Source: Gossypium raimondii (taxonomy: Eukaryota; Streptophyta; Magnoliopsida; Malvales; Malvaceae). Taken from it: 64,000 nt of DNA. Below, piece by piece: positions 21,457 through 33,844 of the stretch; the stretch's first letter is position 1; every line of letters begins with the position of its first letter. The translations under genes were made by a program, and so were the position numbers. Location: the NCBI RefSeq assembly GCF_025698545.1, contig NC_068571.1, positions 40,705,733 to 40,769,732 of the forward strand, read 5' to 3'. The notes under the pieces were generated by a model. The model was not told where the DNA came from. It was given only the letters and a program-made list of their open reading frames with translations, and ran no database searches.

Positions 21457-24382
21457 TGCAATAACCCAATTTTGCCCGGGGCCCAATAAATAAAACAAAC
21501 CAAATAAATAAAACAAGCCCAAATCAGACCAGCCCAAAACTAAACATAACCCTAACCCACAAACTTAAAATAAATTTTAGGCAAAAGAAAGACAGAAACC
21601 CTAGGTGCGCCGCAAGCCTCTGCCACCTTTGACACTGCAACCGCACGCCAGCCACCGCCACCTCCACGCGCATCGCACGCCTCTGACACCTGCAGAGAGA
21701 AATCAATTACAAGACCACAGAAGAAATAAATAGCAAAAAGAAAAAAAATAGAAATTAACAGTTTTGTAAATCGGCTATAAAAGCCATGAAATATCAATGT
21801 ATCTCTTCTTCTTCTTCTTTTTCGGACACAAAAAATCAAATACAAAACAAAAAATAGTTGACAGATTCAAAAATGTGTATTTTATGCTTTTATTTTTCTG
21901 CCTTATTTATTATTTATTTTTTACTTGCATTTCAAAAAGAAAATAAATAAAAAATTGAAAAAGGAGAAGCAGATATTACCTTTCCCAGTGTTTACGCCGT
22001 CGTGGGGGGGCCGAGGTTGTCGTCTCCGATGAAATACGGCATTTTTGGGATCGAGAGTCGAAAAGGCCAAAAATGGCCAATTTTTATGATCTCCGGCCAC
22101 CGTGGACGGCGACGCTGTCGTCAGCAACCGGCGGCCGTCACGGTGGTCAGACGACCCCAACGGCCGAATTCTGGGTCTATTCCAGAGAGAGAACAGAGAA
22201 AAAAGGAAGATTTTTTTTAAAAAAAAAGCTATTCAAATGATTTTTTTGTTATGTTTTTATTATTTATAATAGGACCAATACGACGTCGTTTTGGGCCTAA
22301 GCTTCAGGCGCCAAAACGGTGTCGTTTTAATACAACCCGCGCGCGACTCGACCCGTTCCAAGGAGGATCTGCGCGTTTTCGTTGAATGGGTTATTTGCAA
22401 CCATGGTCTTTTCGTGTTTATACTTCTTTTAGCTTACTCCATTTTTGTTCATTTTTTTTAAAATTTGGCCCCAAAATTTTGTTTGGTTCTCGATCAGGTC
22501 CCTGACCCACCAATGCACTGAAAAATGGACATGTGTCCGGATTTGTTTTTTTGCCCATTTGGTCCTCGGGCTTTTGGTTTTTTTTACCTTTAGTTCTTAT
22601 TTATTTATTTTATTATAATTTCACTTTTAAATTTCATTTTATCACGATTTAATCCCTAATCTGCCTAATTTTAATCCTTATTTTTCTTCATATATTCTCA
22701 TTTTTAGCAGCTTTTATTTTTCTTTCTTATTTTAAATTTTATATATTATTTATCTTAAACTGTTTTTATATTATTTATCTTAAACTGTTTTTATATTATT
22801 TTGGGAATTATTTAATTTATTTGATATATTATTTATTATGAATTGCTATATATATATATATATATAACATTTTATCTTAAAATGTCTTATAAATTATTTA
22901 TATTAGATTTTTCATATATTATTCTTTTAAATTGTTTTATGTATTGTTTATTTTAAATTGCTTTAAATTATTTATTTCAAACTGTTTTATATTTTATTTA
23001 TGTCAAATTTTTGTTTATTTTGAAACCTTTTTTTATATAGGATTTATTTTAAACTTTTTATTTTATTTTATGTACTTTAAATTGTTCTTGTATATTATTT
23101 TATATCGTTTGTCCTTGATTGTTAATTTGTATTAAAATGATGTACATTGTGTGATTATTGCCATCATGTGAACTATAACTAGCTTGTTCGTATTTCCATA
23201 TTATTGTCATTCAAGAACGTATCATTTTATTTATAAATTGTTATTTAATGTTCTATTATCATTCCATTTCATTTTATCACTTCAAAAGTTGCGTTCGATT
23301 TGTATATATATCCACAATAAACCTTCCTATTTTATCACTAATAAAACAAATGCACATCGTTTAAGTGTTGTACTCATCATTATTCAAAAAAGAAAATTTT
23401 AAAATAAGGCAATATTTCACGTTTTGGAAATTCGAGAAATCGTACCTAACTTACGGGGTTTCAATTTTCTCGTTAAACCTAAATAGCAAGATACCCTTTT
23501 AAATTATGACTTTTGAATAAGCAAAATTTCGTGTTTAGATTCGAGAAGGTCGTACCCTAACTTACGGGGTTTCGATTTTCGTAATAAATCTAAATACACG
23601 AAATTTTTTCAAACTTAAGTTTTTTAAACGATCTCGGGAATCAACAAAAGATCGTGTTCTAACTTACGGGACATGATCCCTTTTCTAAACCCGAGATAGT
23701 TCAATATCTTTTTAAATAAATAATTTTTTGACATTTATTCACATATCGGGAATTCGATATGTTGTGTTCAACGCATTGGATATGACATGTTGTTTTCTTG
23801 ATATGAGGATTTTTCTAAAAAATAATAAATGCAATATTCAATGTTTGGAATTTTGAGAAATTGTGCCCTAATGTATTGGACTACGATTTCTTTATTCGAC
23901 TTAAACAATTGAATATCCTTTTGAATTTTATTGCATGAGTTTTTTAAAGACAAGCTCACGTTTGAGGATGTGAAATATCATGTCCTAACTCACGGGGTAT
24001 GACATTTTCTCTCTCCGAAATGAGAGGGTTTTAACATGTAATTTGATTTATACAAGTTTTTTTTAAAACAAAGGATTGTATTTTAAAACTCTTCAAAGTT
24101 TTCAATCTTCGACTCTAAGACACTAACTAATCAACTAGGTACCAATTTTGGGCGTTACGAGGGTGCTAATCCTTCCTCGTACGTAACCGACTCCCGAACC
24201 CGTTTTCTAAATTTCGTGGACCAAAATCGTTGTTTTGATAAAATCAAATCGTTTATTAAAAACAGTCATTTTTCGAGGTGGCCCGATCACACCTCTTCAA
24301 AAAGGATTGGTGGCGACTCCAATATTCGTTTTCATTTTCAAAATCCAAGTTGACCCCACTCTTGAAAAAAATGGTGTCAACA
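21457..24382 (+). repeat. 3' LTR of element A
   Basis: 2926 bp, TGCAATAACCC to GGTGTCAACA, collinear with the 5' LTR. Differences include many C/T changes in the GC-rich part and a duplication of a TATCTTAAACTGTTTTTATA block at about 22750-22800 that is single in the 5' LTR. Confidence 0.93.
23405..24010 (+). repeat. Array of stem-loop modules in the 3' LTR of element A
   Basis: Copy of the array at 14885-15500, with the CTAACTTACGGG cores and their inverted flanks preserved. Confidence 0.75.
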
Positions 24383-24387
24383 CGAAC
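24383..24387 (+). repeat. Target-site duplication CGAAC, right of element A
   Basis: Matches 12964-12968 and marks the empty site of element A. Confidence 0.9.
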
Positions 24388-24721
24388 TATTAATGCAAAA
24401 GAGTTAAGAAGTACTAACAATAGACGACAATCATAGTAATATAGCAATATTCAAAGACAATTTTAGGTACATGCCAAAAAAAAAGTACTAAGCTATAAGT
24501 CTCAAAACATCATCAAACCAATTATATCACAAAAAAATCACTCTCACCAAAAATAGTATATCAAAACATTATTATTTTTGCTAAAATAGAGTGAATGAAT
24601 ACATAAATGGAGAAAATCCCTGAAACTACCAGAAAACTCTTTCCACTATACTAAGCTACTATTATTTTCACTCGAATACATCAGAACTAGAACCCTCTTT
24701 CACTTTGTATCAGTTCACTTC
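24388..24721. other. Residual upstream region of the small heat shock gene
   Basis: AT-rich DNA between the retrotransposon end and the putative TATA boxes. I looked for paired GAA/TTC heat shock elements and saw only imperfect, mis-phased GAA and TTC triplets (for example near 24630 and 24695). Confidence 0.4.
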
Positions 24722-24774
24722 TATATAATGCATTCAAATCACACACCAAATCCCACCGTGGATATATATATAAT
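24722..24774 (+). promoter_or_regulatory. Putative TATA elements of the small heat shock gene
   Basis: TATATAA at 24722-24728 and TATATATATAAT at 24763-24774. The second is about 77 bp before the start codon, a usual distance for a short-leader heat shock gene. Confidence 0.45.
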
Positions 24775-24850
24775 AGAAGCTTGGAATCTTTCTTTTCAGA
24801 TTTTGTGGTGTTAAAATCTTATTTGTTCATAGTTTTTTGCAGCAGGCAAC

Positions 24851-25333
24851 ATGTCGCTCACAATTCCTAGCCTTCTCGGTGGCCCAAGAACCGACGTCTT
24901 CGATCCATTTTCAGTATGGGATCTTTCAGATGAATTCTTCAACTCTGCATTGGCAAACACTATGTCATCATCATCTTCAGTACGCGAAGCTTCAGCCATT
25001 GCCAACGCAAGGGTAGATTGGAAGGAAACACCGGAAGCTCACGTGTTCAAAGCAGACCTTCCAGGGCTGAAGAAAGAGGAGGTTAAAGTGGAGGTTGAAG
25101 AAGGGAGGGTTCTTCAGATAAGTGGGGAGAGAAGCAAAGAGCAAGAAGAGAAGAACGATAAGTGGCACCGCGTTGAGAGGAGCAGTGGGAAGTTCTTGAG
25201 GAGGTTTACGTTGCCTGAGACTGCTAAGATGGATCAAGTTAAGGCTAGCATGGAAAATGGTGTCCTCACTGTGACTGTCCCCAAGGTTGAAGACAAGAAA
25301 CCTGAGGTTAAGGCCATTGAGATTTCAGGCTAA
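24851..25333 (+). CDS. Class I cytosolic small heat shock protein (about 18 kDa)
   Basis: Intronless 160-residue protein. The N-terminal arm ([11 protein letters not shown]...VFDPFSVWD) is typical of plant class I sHSPs. The alpha-crystallin domain spans about residues 54-145, from [20 protein letters not shown] through the RRFTLPE segment to [11 protein letters not shown]. The C-terminus carries the IXI motif (I156-E-I158) that docks between dimers. These proteins form oligomers that hold unfolding proteins for HSP70/HSP100 refolding in the cytosol. No introns and a short leader fit heat-inducible genes. Element A ends only 468 bp upstream of the start codon, so the distal promoter has been displaced. 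Confidence 0.93.
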   Translation: MSLTIPSLLGGPRTDVFDPFSVWDLSDEFFNSALANTMSSSSSVREASAIANARVDWKETPEAHVFKADLPGLKKEEVKVEVEEGRVLQISGERSKEQEEKNDKWHRVERSSGKFLRRFTLPETAKMDQVKASMENGVLTVTVPKVEDKKPEVKAIEISG

Positions 25334-25885
25334 ACTACATGGACCTCAATTATGAAAAAACAATAAGTCCATAGTGTTGGTTTATTTCTGTTTGTGTGTG
25401 CCAAGATCTTTTCCAATAATGTTTTGCTTATTAGTTTTCGAAGTTGAAGCAGATGAAAATTGGCTTCAAAATCTTTTTTTTTTTCCTGTCAAAAAAAAGA
25501 ATCAAACATGAATCTTGACAAAGAAATGTGACGTCTCTGCAATAAATAAATACTATATGGTACAATAATTCAATTGCTTTTTTGACAAGTAACAAAGAGA
25601 AGCCAACAAAAGATCCAACTTTTGTCTACTTTGAGTTGGTTTTCCTAGCAGCATACCAGTAACCACTCCTCTTGCGACGTGGAAGAATTATGTATTTACA
25701 AAGAAAGCAATCGCACTTCCAAGGCAAATTGCAGCTTTTATTTTTTTACCAGAAAAAAGAAAAGAAGTAAAATGGACGGTGGGGAATGATTTATTTACCA
25801 GGCACCATGTGAAAATTTCCTCAGGATATGCAATTTTCTCTCTTACACTCCTAGTCCAAACCCTCTTTCTCCACATAATAATTGC
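25334..25885. other. 3' UTR of the heat shock gene and intergenic DNA
   Basis: No coding region recognised. Confidence 0.5.
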
Positions 25886-25900
25886 TTGCTTGAGGCTGAA

Positions 25901-26424
25901 ATGGCTACAACAAACAAATATATTATTATTGTGAATCTTGATGTGGAAACAACCACTAGGAAGGTTGGGTTGGGTGAGGATGGAATGGATTTGGTTGATT
26001 TCCTCTATGGGGTCTTTGAGCTACCGCTGGGTTCGATCATGGGGCTTCTTCGGGGAAAATGGTGTGGCTGGTTCAGAATGCTTTGGCAGTGTAGATTAAT
26101 GTGTAATTATACCTTGATCCGCACTATCTGCAACCAACTTAGCACAACAACTCTCTCTTGAGGACTAAGATATCTGCTCCAAAATGGCTCCCTTGCTACA
26201 ACGTGTATCAAAAAGCTTTGCTAGTGTATCAAGAAGAGAAAGCTGGAAAACCAGAATCAGAAAAGCTGAATATTTCAATTTTACAGCTTCAGACAGATTC
26301 TCAAGGGTGTCCTGGATTCTCCAGTTACACCTTGTTTGGTTCACCCTCTAAAATTATAAATATCACACGCCAAGTCCAAGCAAGCAAGTGGGGTATATAT
26401 GTTAAAGCTACACAGACTTTATAA
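25901..26424 (+). pseudogene. Decayed DUF674-family gene
   Basis: The ATG at 25901 opens MATTNKYIIIVNLDVETTTR followed by KVGLGEDGMDLVDFLYGVFE and LPLGSIMGLL, which resembles the start of plant DUF674 proteins (pattern: lysine-valine, acidic, DFVDFLF...LPLGTI..LL). The frame stops at 26159-26161. A second open frame, shifted by a few bases (26158-26424), continues with SAPKWLPCYNVYQ and may be a divergent remainder. DUF674 proteins are normally several hundred residues with repeated units, so this is a truncated, frameshifted copy. Function of the family is unknown to me. Confidence 0.55.
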
Positions 26425-28489
26425 TCTGATGGTGAAACCAATGTCTACCATCTCTTTTGTTGTGGTATTAATAATAGAAGTGAGTTTCTCTGTTGATAAC
26501 TGAAAGCCACATTTGAATCAGAAACAGTCCTCACAAATGTTTTCTTAAGGAATTATATTAAAGTATGAACAGAGTTGCAGAGACCAAGTTTTACTCCACC
26601 AGCTAATTAATTGAGTAGTTAAAGTGGGTTGTTTTCTTCATAATGATGTATCCAAATAAACTGTTAGGATTCACTTCGGTTCTGCGAATATTGTGCTTGT
26701 TTGATGTTCATACATTTTCGTCTGCCAACTAAAAGAGAAGTAAAATAATTTGCTTTTCTTCTTCTTTAGCACAAAAAAGTAACGAAGTTTAGTTTTCTCT
26801 TTAACTTGAGTTCAACCACTCTCAAATTCTCTTTAATTTTCTCAATACACCGTAACGAAGGAAAGCACCTATGAAAACACCAACATCATGAACACAAATT
26901 TCTTCAGCAGGATTCAGCCATCAGATCAAAACTTCGGGAATTAGCGTATTTTATCGACTTACAATAGTCTTATTCTTTCCACCGGAATCTGGACCTCTTA
27001 GATCAATAAAAATCGTCAGATCATGCGTAAACAAAAACGATCATCACGAACTTGACAAAACGGGTCACCACTGACTTGAGAAAAAATTTATTATTCCCAA
27101 AGTGAGGACCTCCTCATTCCAAAAAGATACGGTGGAAGGCCAACAAAAGAGGGAGCAGACCCCAAGAAAAGGAGATGGGGTGGTTGGAGGGGTAAGTAAG
27201 AAGAAGAGACGGTGAGTGAAAGAGGAATGAGGGGGGCTAGCAATCAACTCTAAATCTGATATTGGCTGACTGAAAGAAACATATGTTTCATTGTTGACTT
27301 GAAGGTTATCGACAGAGCAAGCTTTTCTCACAATATGACGGAGAAAACTAACCAACAGTAAAATATAGAATATCCGGTAAGCATCAGCCAACCAAAGAGG
27401 GGAAAGGTCCGATGGTGGCACATTACCAATGCACAAAAGATCATGTTCGGAGTTTACATCCAACAAACAACATAAGGAAATGCAAACAGCATTTGCACAT
27501 CTATTCTTCTCTCGAAAATGTACTTAAAACGTTTTCTCTCCCAATCTCGATGGTAGTGTCCTGCAATAGAAGATAACATTATTATGAATTGATACATAAT
27601 GGACTGATAACAATAGTAGCATCAATCTCATCTTCAAAATTTATCAAGTTCATTCTCTAAATCGCCAAAGTTCCGGTTTTAAGCATGAGGGATATGTTGG
27701 TAAGACTCTTAACCCTATGAGCCATCAACCATTTTTATATCTAATGAGAGCACCGGCTCCGCCGTTGGTTAAGGCTGAGCCATCCTTTCATTGGGGCTTC
27801 CTAGCGTAATTTCAGCAAGATTCATGCAGAGGTTTTTCTTGTCTCAGCCAAAAACGCATGGAACAGGAACACGCTAGCATCTTCGAAATTCGAATGTGCG
27901 TGGATAATATCTGGTGTGAAAAATAATGTTATTTTGAACAACCCGTAATTCCCATAAAAAATGTGCAAGCACAAGACTCCATGGGAGTGATGGCTTAGGA
28001 AACCATGCTCGAGTGGAGATTTCTAGGAGCCAATGTGTCCAATCTCCATTTCCCACTATGTTAATGTTCCCCAACCTCCATTGGATTGTTGTGTACCGTA
28101 ACATTGGATATCAATACCAGTTTTAAAAGCATAAGCAACTTGACAATAAACACTAAAAATCACGAATACGCATTAGACGTAAATTGAGTATACAAATATT
28201 CGCACTATTTTCAACCCGTCAAATTTCTTTTACAGACTCTAGAAGTCAGTACCAATGGATCGAAGTGAAACAAAAATTGCAAGATAGCATGAGCTATGAC
28301 AGAGGATACTGATTAGGCAGGAAGTGGGAATGAAGCAGTCAGCTGATTAGACTATTTAAATCAGAAATCCATATCACATTTTTAAGTTGACTGAACAGTG
28401 ATAAGAATCTTTGTAAAGTTTGCCACAAGCAATTTCAAAAGTTTTAACACAATGGTCAAATCTTCGATTGCAATTTTAGCAGGCCTGCA
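26425..28489. other. Intergenic region, no gene recognised
   Basis: About 2 kb up to the 3' end of the SEC12-like gene. Minus-strand ORFs at 27065-27466 and 27874-28104 have no family resemblance and were not accepted; part of this may be 3' UTR. Confidence 0.45.
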
Positions 28490-31400
28490 TTAGGGTATAA
28501 TTCCTTTCTCCTTCATAAAATACACAGCAATAGCAAGTAGTACCATTAATATGATCATCCATGTCATCCCGCCTGTAAAATTAAATAAAATATAAAGCAA
28601 TTAGAGCTTTTTATGCGGGAAATGAATTTCCCAAGTCTAAAATATAGTATAACAAAATTGGCTAAGCCAGCACTGCACATCTAAGCTTGGACAGGAAATT
28701 ATTCTCTTTGATAGTTTATTTAGATCATATTTTGGTTGTTTTCCTGCCATGTATGAGAAACAGACATTGTGTTTTCTTGTTTCCCACAACCAACCAAATT
28801 TTACATCCTATATTAAACAAGATTTTTATTTATCTAAACAAAACAATAACTAGTTTAAAAAATAAACAAAAATGTATACTAGATTTATGTCATTCCAAGC
28901 TAGATCAGGGCCTTTTTTCAGTTGGAAAATAGGTATATAGATAGTCATGTCAATGTCACAACCCTTTGGCGACATGGCAGAGAGAAACAGGTTTAGCCTC
29001 AAGCATCCATGGTGCTGCTTGCTTGAAACCCAAATCTCATAAGCAGGAGACATAAGTGCATTTACCACTGAATCAATTGCATCGGTGGTTAGGTCAGGAC
29101 ATTACCTAAGGCAGTAGTTTGACTTGCCTTCTTGATTATATCAAAGTTTGCATTATATTTCATTTCATTTCATTCATATGAACTGAGTCATCCATGGGTC
29201 TCAAAGAATGTTTGAAACTGGGAGAATAACGAGCACAAAGTTCAATGGTTTTCAAATGTCCCTTTGAGTTAATAGAAGTCAAACTTAAATTAGGATGCTC
29301 ATATGATATGGATTTGGAAAAGATAGGTCCCCCAAGAGGGCAAATCAGTTTATAGATGGTATGGGCATGAGGCTGCAGTGTGGCAGCCACTTTCAGTCCA
29401 ACAAAGTGAATATGCATCTTTTGAGTCAACAAAACCAGAAAATCAGGAAAAGGCACGTACCACTACTCGTCTTGTCCTTGATTAGGGTCAACCTAGCACT
29501 TGAGTCCAGTGATGCAGAAACCAAAGCCCTATATTCAAAATTGCATTCCTCAATATCATTCTTATTCTAACAAGGGGTACTGCAGAGAATAAATTATAAA
29601 ACAGATATATTGTGTACAACCTTGAATCAGGGGAGAACGTCAATGCTGTAACCAAACCAAGGTGAGCTTTTTTAACCATCATCTGAACCCGCATATTGGC
29701 AGAATTTATGATAAAAAGGTCTCCTCCGACTGTTCCACTGCATGTAAACCAGATAAAGAAAAATTATTAATTTTCCGAAATGCAAAGGCTTGCGGAGTTT
29801 CAAGACTGCAATAGAGGTATTTATTGACAATACGGATATAGAAGTCTAAAGTTGAAACCCCATGCAATAAGCCATAAGGCCATAAACAATCTAGAACAAA
29901 ATAGAAAAGTTGGAAGGGGAAACAGGCAGGATAATCATCTAAAACAGTCAGCACCAGAGAGGTCTTAGGAGGAGAGCTCATAATGGGTCTTACTAATACT
30001 TGTACTTAGAACTTTTTGAGTATGTTATAACTAGAAGATAAGAGAGTAATAATTCTTACACTGCAAGGAACTTCCCATCAGACGAGACATTGAACGCAGA
30101 GATAGCTTCCCGGACTACTCGGCTTGTGCGAATTCTTTTCCATGTGGTTGTGTTATATGTTAAAATACTTCCACCATAGTCTGACAAGATGAAGTAATGA
30201 TGTTAAAATTTTAAACTAAAAGCAGGGTTTCTTTTACGACACAGAAAAGCAGAGTCAAATGCTAAATATTTACCTGTGACTGCAGCAATATACAGATGTG
30301 GATTCTTATCATTAATTTGAGAAAATCTGCAGAAGGCAAAAACCTCATCCTGTAGTTCATGTGAACAAAATAAACCAGTTGTAACCCAATACAGAGAAGA
30401 ATCATCAACTTTAATCATCAGAAAATATTGAAAATTCCCTTATCATTTAATGTCTGCAAGAAATCTGACAAAAGGCTTCAGCTATTTCACTAAATTATTA
30501 GATGGTTGCATAACGCTTCTTTTTACAACATCAAAGGCAGAGAGGTATGCACATAAAGCTAATAATATGGACAATAGCGAGAAAAGCTAGTGCTAACAGC
30601 GACAAAACTCGTAATAACTAAAGAAAAGCTTCACTTATTAAAAAACTTTGATTCATTCACTCACATTTCCCTTTGCCAGAGAAGCAACAACTTTTGACGA
30701 AGTTACATCCCAAATCCTACAAAGGCCACTTCCCAGTGAGACAAGAAATTTTCCATCACAGCTGCAATACAAACAGTCAAGATGTCAGCAACAAGTTGAT
30801 TACTAAGGAGATGAAGTTTCCTCTGCTTTGACAACCCTTCCCTTTAAAGCTTAAGCATGGCAAACAAAGTTTGCAGGTTCAGAAATATATATATATATAT
30901 ATATATTTGTTAATATAACAGGCACAAACCTAAAATCCAAGTTCTTAACAGAAGAATGAGCCTGGGCTTCATTGAGAACTATTTTCATGCTAGGCCACTT
31001 GAAAACCCTTAAACTGCCATCCTGTACTGCAGCAAAATCAGAGCATCATATGGCATATTGCTGCACAATTTTAATTTCCTTTTAAAAGAAAGGTATAATG
31101 CATTAGGCACAAAATGGTGAATTGAGAAAGTGAAACTAAGACACAGATATGGAAACAGTTGGCCCTTCAATCCAATAGTTGACCAAAAAGTAAGATCCTA
31201 TAACTTGCTATTATCTGCCTTTTAATGGGTAGGCAAGTCTGAAGTATGAAATCCCCAGTATAACCTATCACTTCCACCATGGCACCAAAAAGAAAAACAA
31301 GGACGCTACTGGAAAAGGTACAAAATAAAGGTCAATAAATTGTCATACATTCTGGTGCCGTTAATATCTTTGTTTCTCTCACTATTCCCCTCGCCCCTAA

Positions 31401-33844
31401 TTGTCAAGTTAAACTTATTTTGATATTCCATCATCATAATGGTGTGGTTTAGGAAGAAAAGAACAGCAAACCAATAGAACTAAAGGATGAAAATGAGTAA
31501 GGTAGAAGTCAGAACTCTAGAAAAATGTAGGGTTATAAAAAAAAACTCTAGTTTATAAAGTCTATTAATTAAAGAAAATCATAAGGTGGCCATAAGTCTA
31601 CTTTACAGCTTATTTATAAGAGGGTTTATAAAAAATAATTTAATCATAGCCTAGATTAAAGCTCTAGAGATAACTTATAATCCTAGCTATCCACTCATAT
31701 GCCTAATAATTAGTAAATAAAACTGAAATAAAAAAATACCATAAAGTAATAGCTCTGGTGTCAATATATCTTTTCAAAACCCAAGCCTAACCATGAAGAT
31801 AACCTTGCTGCCTGTTGCCGAATGTGATTCATCATATGCCAATATGCATATGCTCTTTAAATTTATAGGAAAATGTGCAGCTCGACTTTTGCATCATTTT
31901 CAGATGATTTGTGCAATAGCAAGTGCAACAGGTTTCCCCCTTTGGTTAGTGATGTATAATGCAACAAACTTAATCCAACAAATTGAAAAATGGGAGGGAC
32001 ACTCTACCTCGCCACCAACAGCCAGTACGGAACCCTCACTATTAAATGTCAGTGCCAACTGTTGCCCAACATCCTCTAACTGGATCAGAACTTTCTCTGA
32101 TACCTTGACACCCAGTTTGTGGACTTCATTTCCCTCAGATTCTTTCCACTCAAACAACCTGAAGACAAAAAAAAATGATGCGTGATATTCCTTAAACTAC
32201 TAGCAATGACAAAACTAACTATAGAACACAATAATAACAAGGATATATATTAGAAGTCAGTCAATAAAAAAGGAGCACACAAATAACCACAACCAAGGTT
32301 TTGCAGCACAATTCACACAAGAAATTCCTATCTGATCATCAAAACTAACTATAAACTCCTTGATTATAAGCTAGCATAACTTCAGGTACACCTTTATAAT
32401 ATGGTTCCACTTCTATGTTACTAGTCTTCCTTCTCCGTTTCTAGTATGCAATAAAGGCAGAGTAATAATGTTACCTCCGAGACAGTCGTATTCTGAGAGC
32501 AATCTGCTTCCACCTCTTAACAAAGAGGTGATTCCATTCCCTCACGTGTCAAAATTGTTAATAAACATAACTAAAAGATTTGAGGTTTCTCTCAAGAACT
32601 ATGTACCAGAGTTAAATATAATAACATTAGAACTTTATAGAAAAAGAGATGAGAAGTTGTGCATTAAATAGAATGGTTGGAAATATGATGAGGAAACTGA
32701 TTTTAATCTTTTATTTTTTTTTGGCTCATTCTGAAGAACAAACTATTTCAGGCAATATATAATGGTTGAAAATATGATGAAGAAACTGATTTGAAAATAA
32801 AAAACAAAACTTTTTTGGGCACATTCTGAAGAACAAACTATTTCAGGCATTTTTTCCTGCTTAGAACAAGAAAAATTCATTCTCTTCTTCCAAAATCCCC
32901 GATATTTAGAAACACTTGTGACGCTCCGGCTTTGAGGTAATTTAGACAAAGCAACGTGAAGAAAGAATAGCACCTCTTGTCAATAGGGAAAAATATTTGG
33001 TTAAAATGTAGGAGAATGCTTTACGTCTATCAATCATTCAGAAAACTAAAGCACGACGCTTTAAAATCCTCCAAGGATTCTCAAGTTCATATTTTCCTTA
33101 ACAAACTAAGTGACCTGAGCTATATTATGTCATAGATGCCTAATTTGAAAAGCAAATTAACAGAAAGAAGAAAAAATGAGTCAACAAAGAAAAGAATAAA
33201 AGAAAAAACCTGCAGCTCTGTTGAAAGGCACAGATAATGCCATCTCCATGCGGATGAACAGTCATTCGATAAGGCAAATCAGAACCAGTTTCATGCTTAA
33301 CCACCTTAACAAAAAAAAAAAAAAACAAGAAAACACACAGACACACCTATTAAAAAATTTATCTAAAAATATATTACATTAGTATAATCCTTGTGCGAAA
33401 GAAGAAAAAAGAAATAGTTGCTTACAATCAGAATTTAAGGACATTTCCTTAATTCAAAATAAATGAACTACAAGATCTAGATTTCATACTTCTAGAATCG
33501 TCAACCAAAGATCTAAAAATATTCCAATAATTTCTAAATTGAAATCCTCGAAATCTACTTACAGGTTGATCGGAGAGAGAATTGGAGGTGAAATTAACGT
33601 GGGAAACAACGATTGCATTGGGAATGCCACTACGGCCTTCACCGCCACCGCCAGCGAGAACGACGTAGTTTAGGGGTGTAGTGATCTCGTCATCGTTGGA
33701 TGGAGTTGGATCTTTTTCTTCTTTCTTATCCTCTTCAATCTTTTCTTGTGAGGCGAGCTTGGATTTGATGTGGTTGTAAGGAATCCATCCGGCTCCGTAA
33801 AACGGCACGCCGTATTTTTGGAGATCGGAGGAGGTGTCTGTCAT
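28490..33844 (-). CDS. SEC12-like / PHF1-like WD40 protein of the ER
   Basis: Ten coding exons on the minus strand: 33844-33563, 33304-33210, 32158-32008, 31021-30930, 30761-30665, 30349-30274, 30180-30060, 29737-29621, 29528-29461 and 28572-28490. All junctions are GT-AG and phases agree, giving 393 residues. The N-terminus has YGVPFYGAGWIP and VVLAGGGGEGRSGIPNAIVV, followed by WD40-type blades (DGSLRVFKWPSM, GLCRIWDVTSS, AHLGLVTALTFSPDS). A C-terminal membrane helix of about 17 residues (371-387) precedes a short tail KEKGIIP. This matches plant SEC12-like proteins and PHF1. SEC12 is the ER-anchored exchange factor for SAR1 in COPII budding; PHF1 helps PHT1 phosphate transporters leave the ER. 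I cannot say which of the two subfamilies this is. Confidence 0.92.
32670..32848 (+). repeat. Tandem duplication of about 90 bp in an intron
   Basis: Two copies, each starting near AATGGTTG(G/A)AAATATGATG and ending CAAACTATTTCAGGCA, lie in the intron between exons 2 and 3 of the SEC12-like gene. They differ by substitutions and an A-rich stretch. No effect on splicing is evident. Confidence 0.75.

Larger units (their letters stand above)
12969..24382 (+). mobile_element. Element A: complete but decayed Ty3/gypsy Tat/Ogre-like LTR retrotransposon
   Basis: An 11.4 kb element bounded by direct LTRs (12969-15858 and 21457-24382), both TG...CA, with a 5-bp target duplication. It contains a primer-binding site, decayed ORF1, gag end, intron, polymerase N-terminus, integrase, a tandem-repeat array and a polypurine tract, all in + orientation. 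Compared with element B, most of ORF1, nearly all of gag, and the protease, reverse transcriptase and RNase H are missing, and what remains is full of stops. It cannot move on its own. LTR divergence by eye (roughly 5% over the first 250 bp) is larger than in element B, so A is probably the older insertion. Confidence 0.92.

Noticed and set aside
24600-24760. Possible heat shock elements upstream of the small heat shock gene
   Set aside because: GAA and TTC triplets occur but not in the 5-bp phased nGAAnnTTCn arrangement.
27065-27466. 133-codon minus-strand ORF downstream of the SEC12-like gene
   Set aside because: No recognisable family and no in-phase splice link to the gene.
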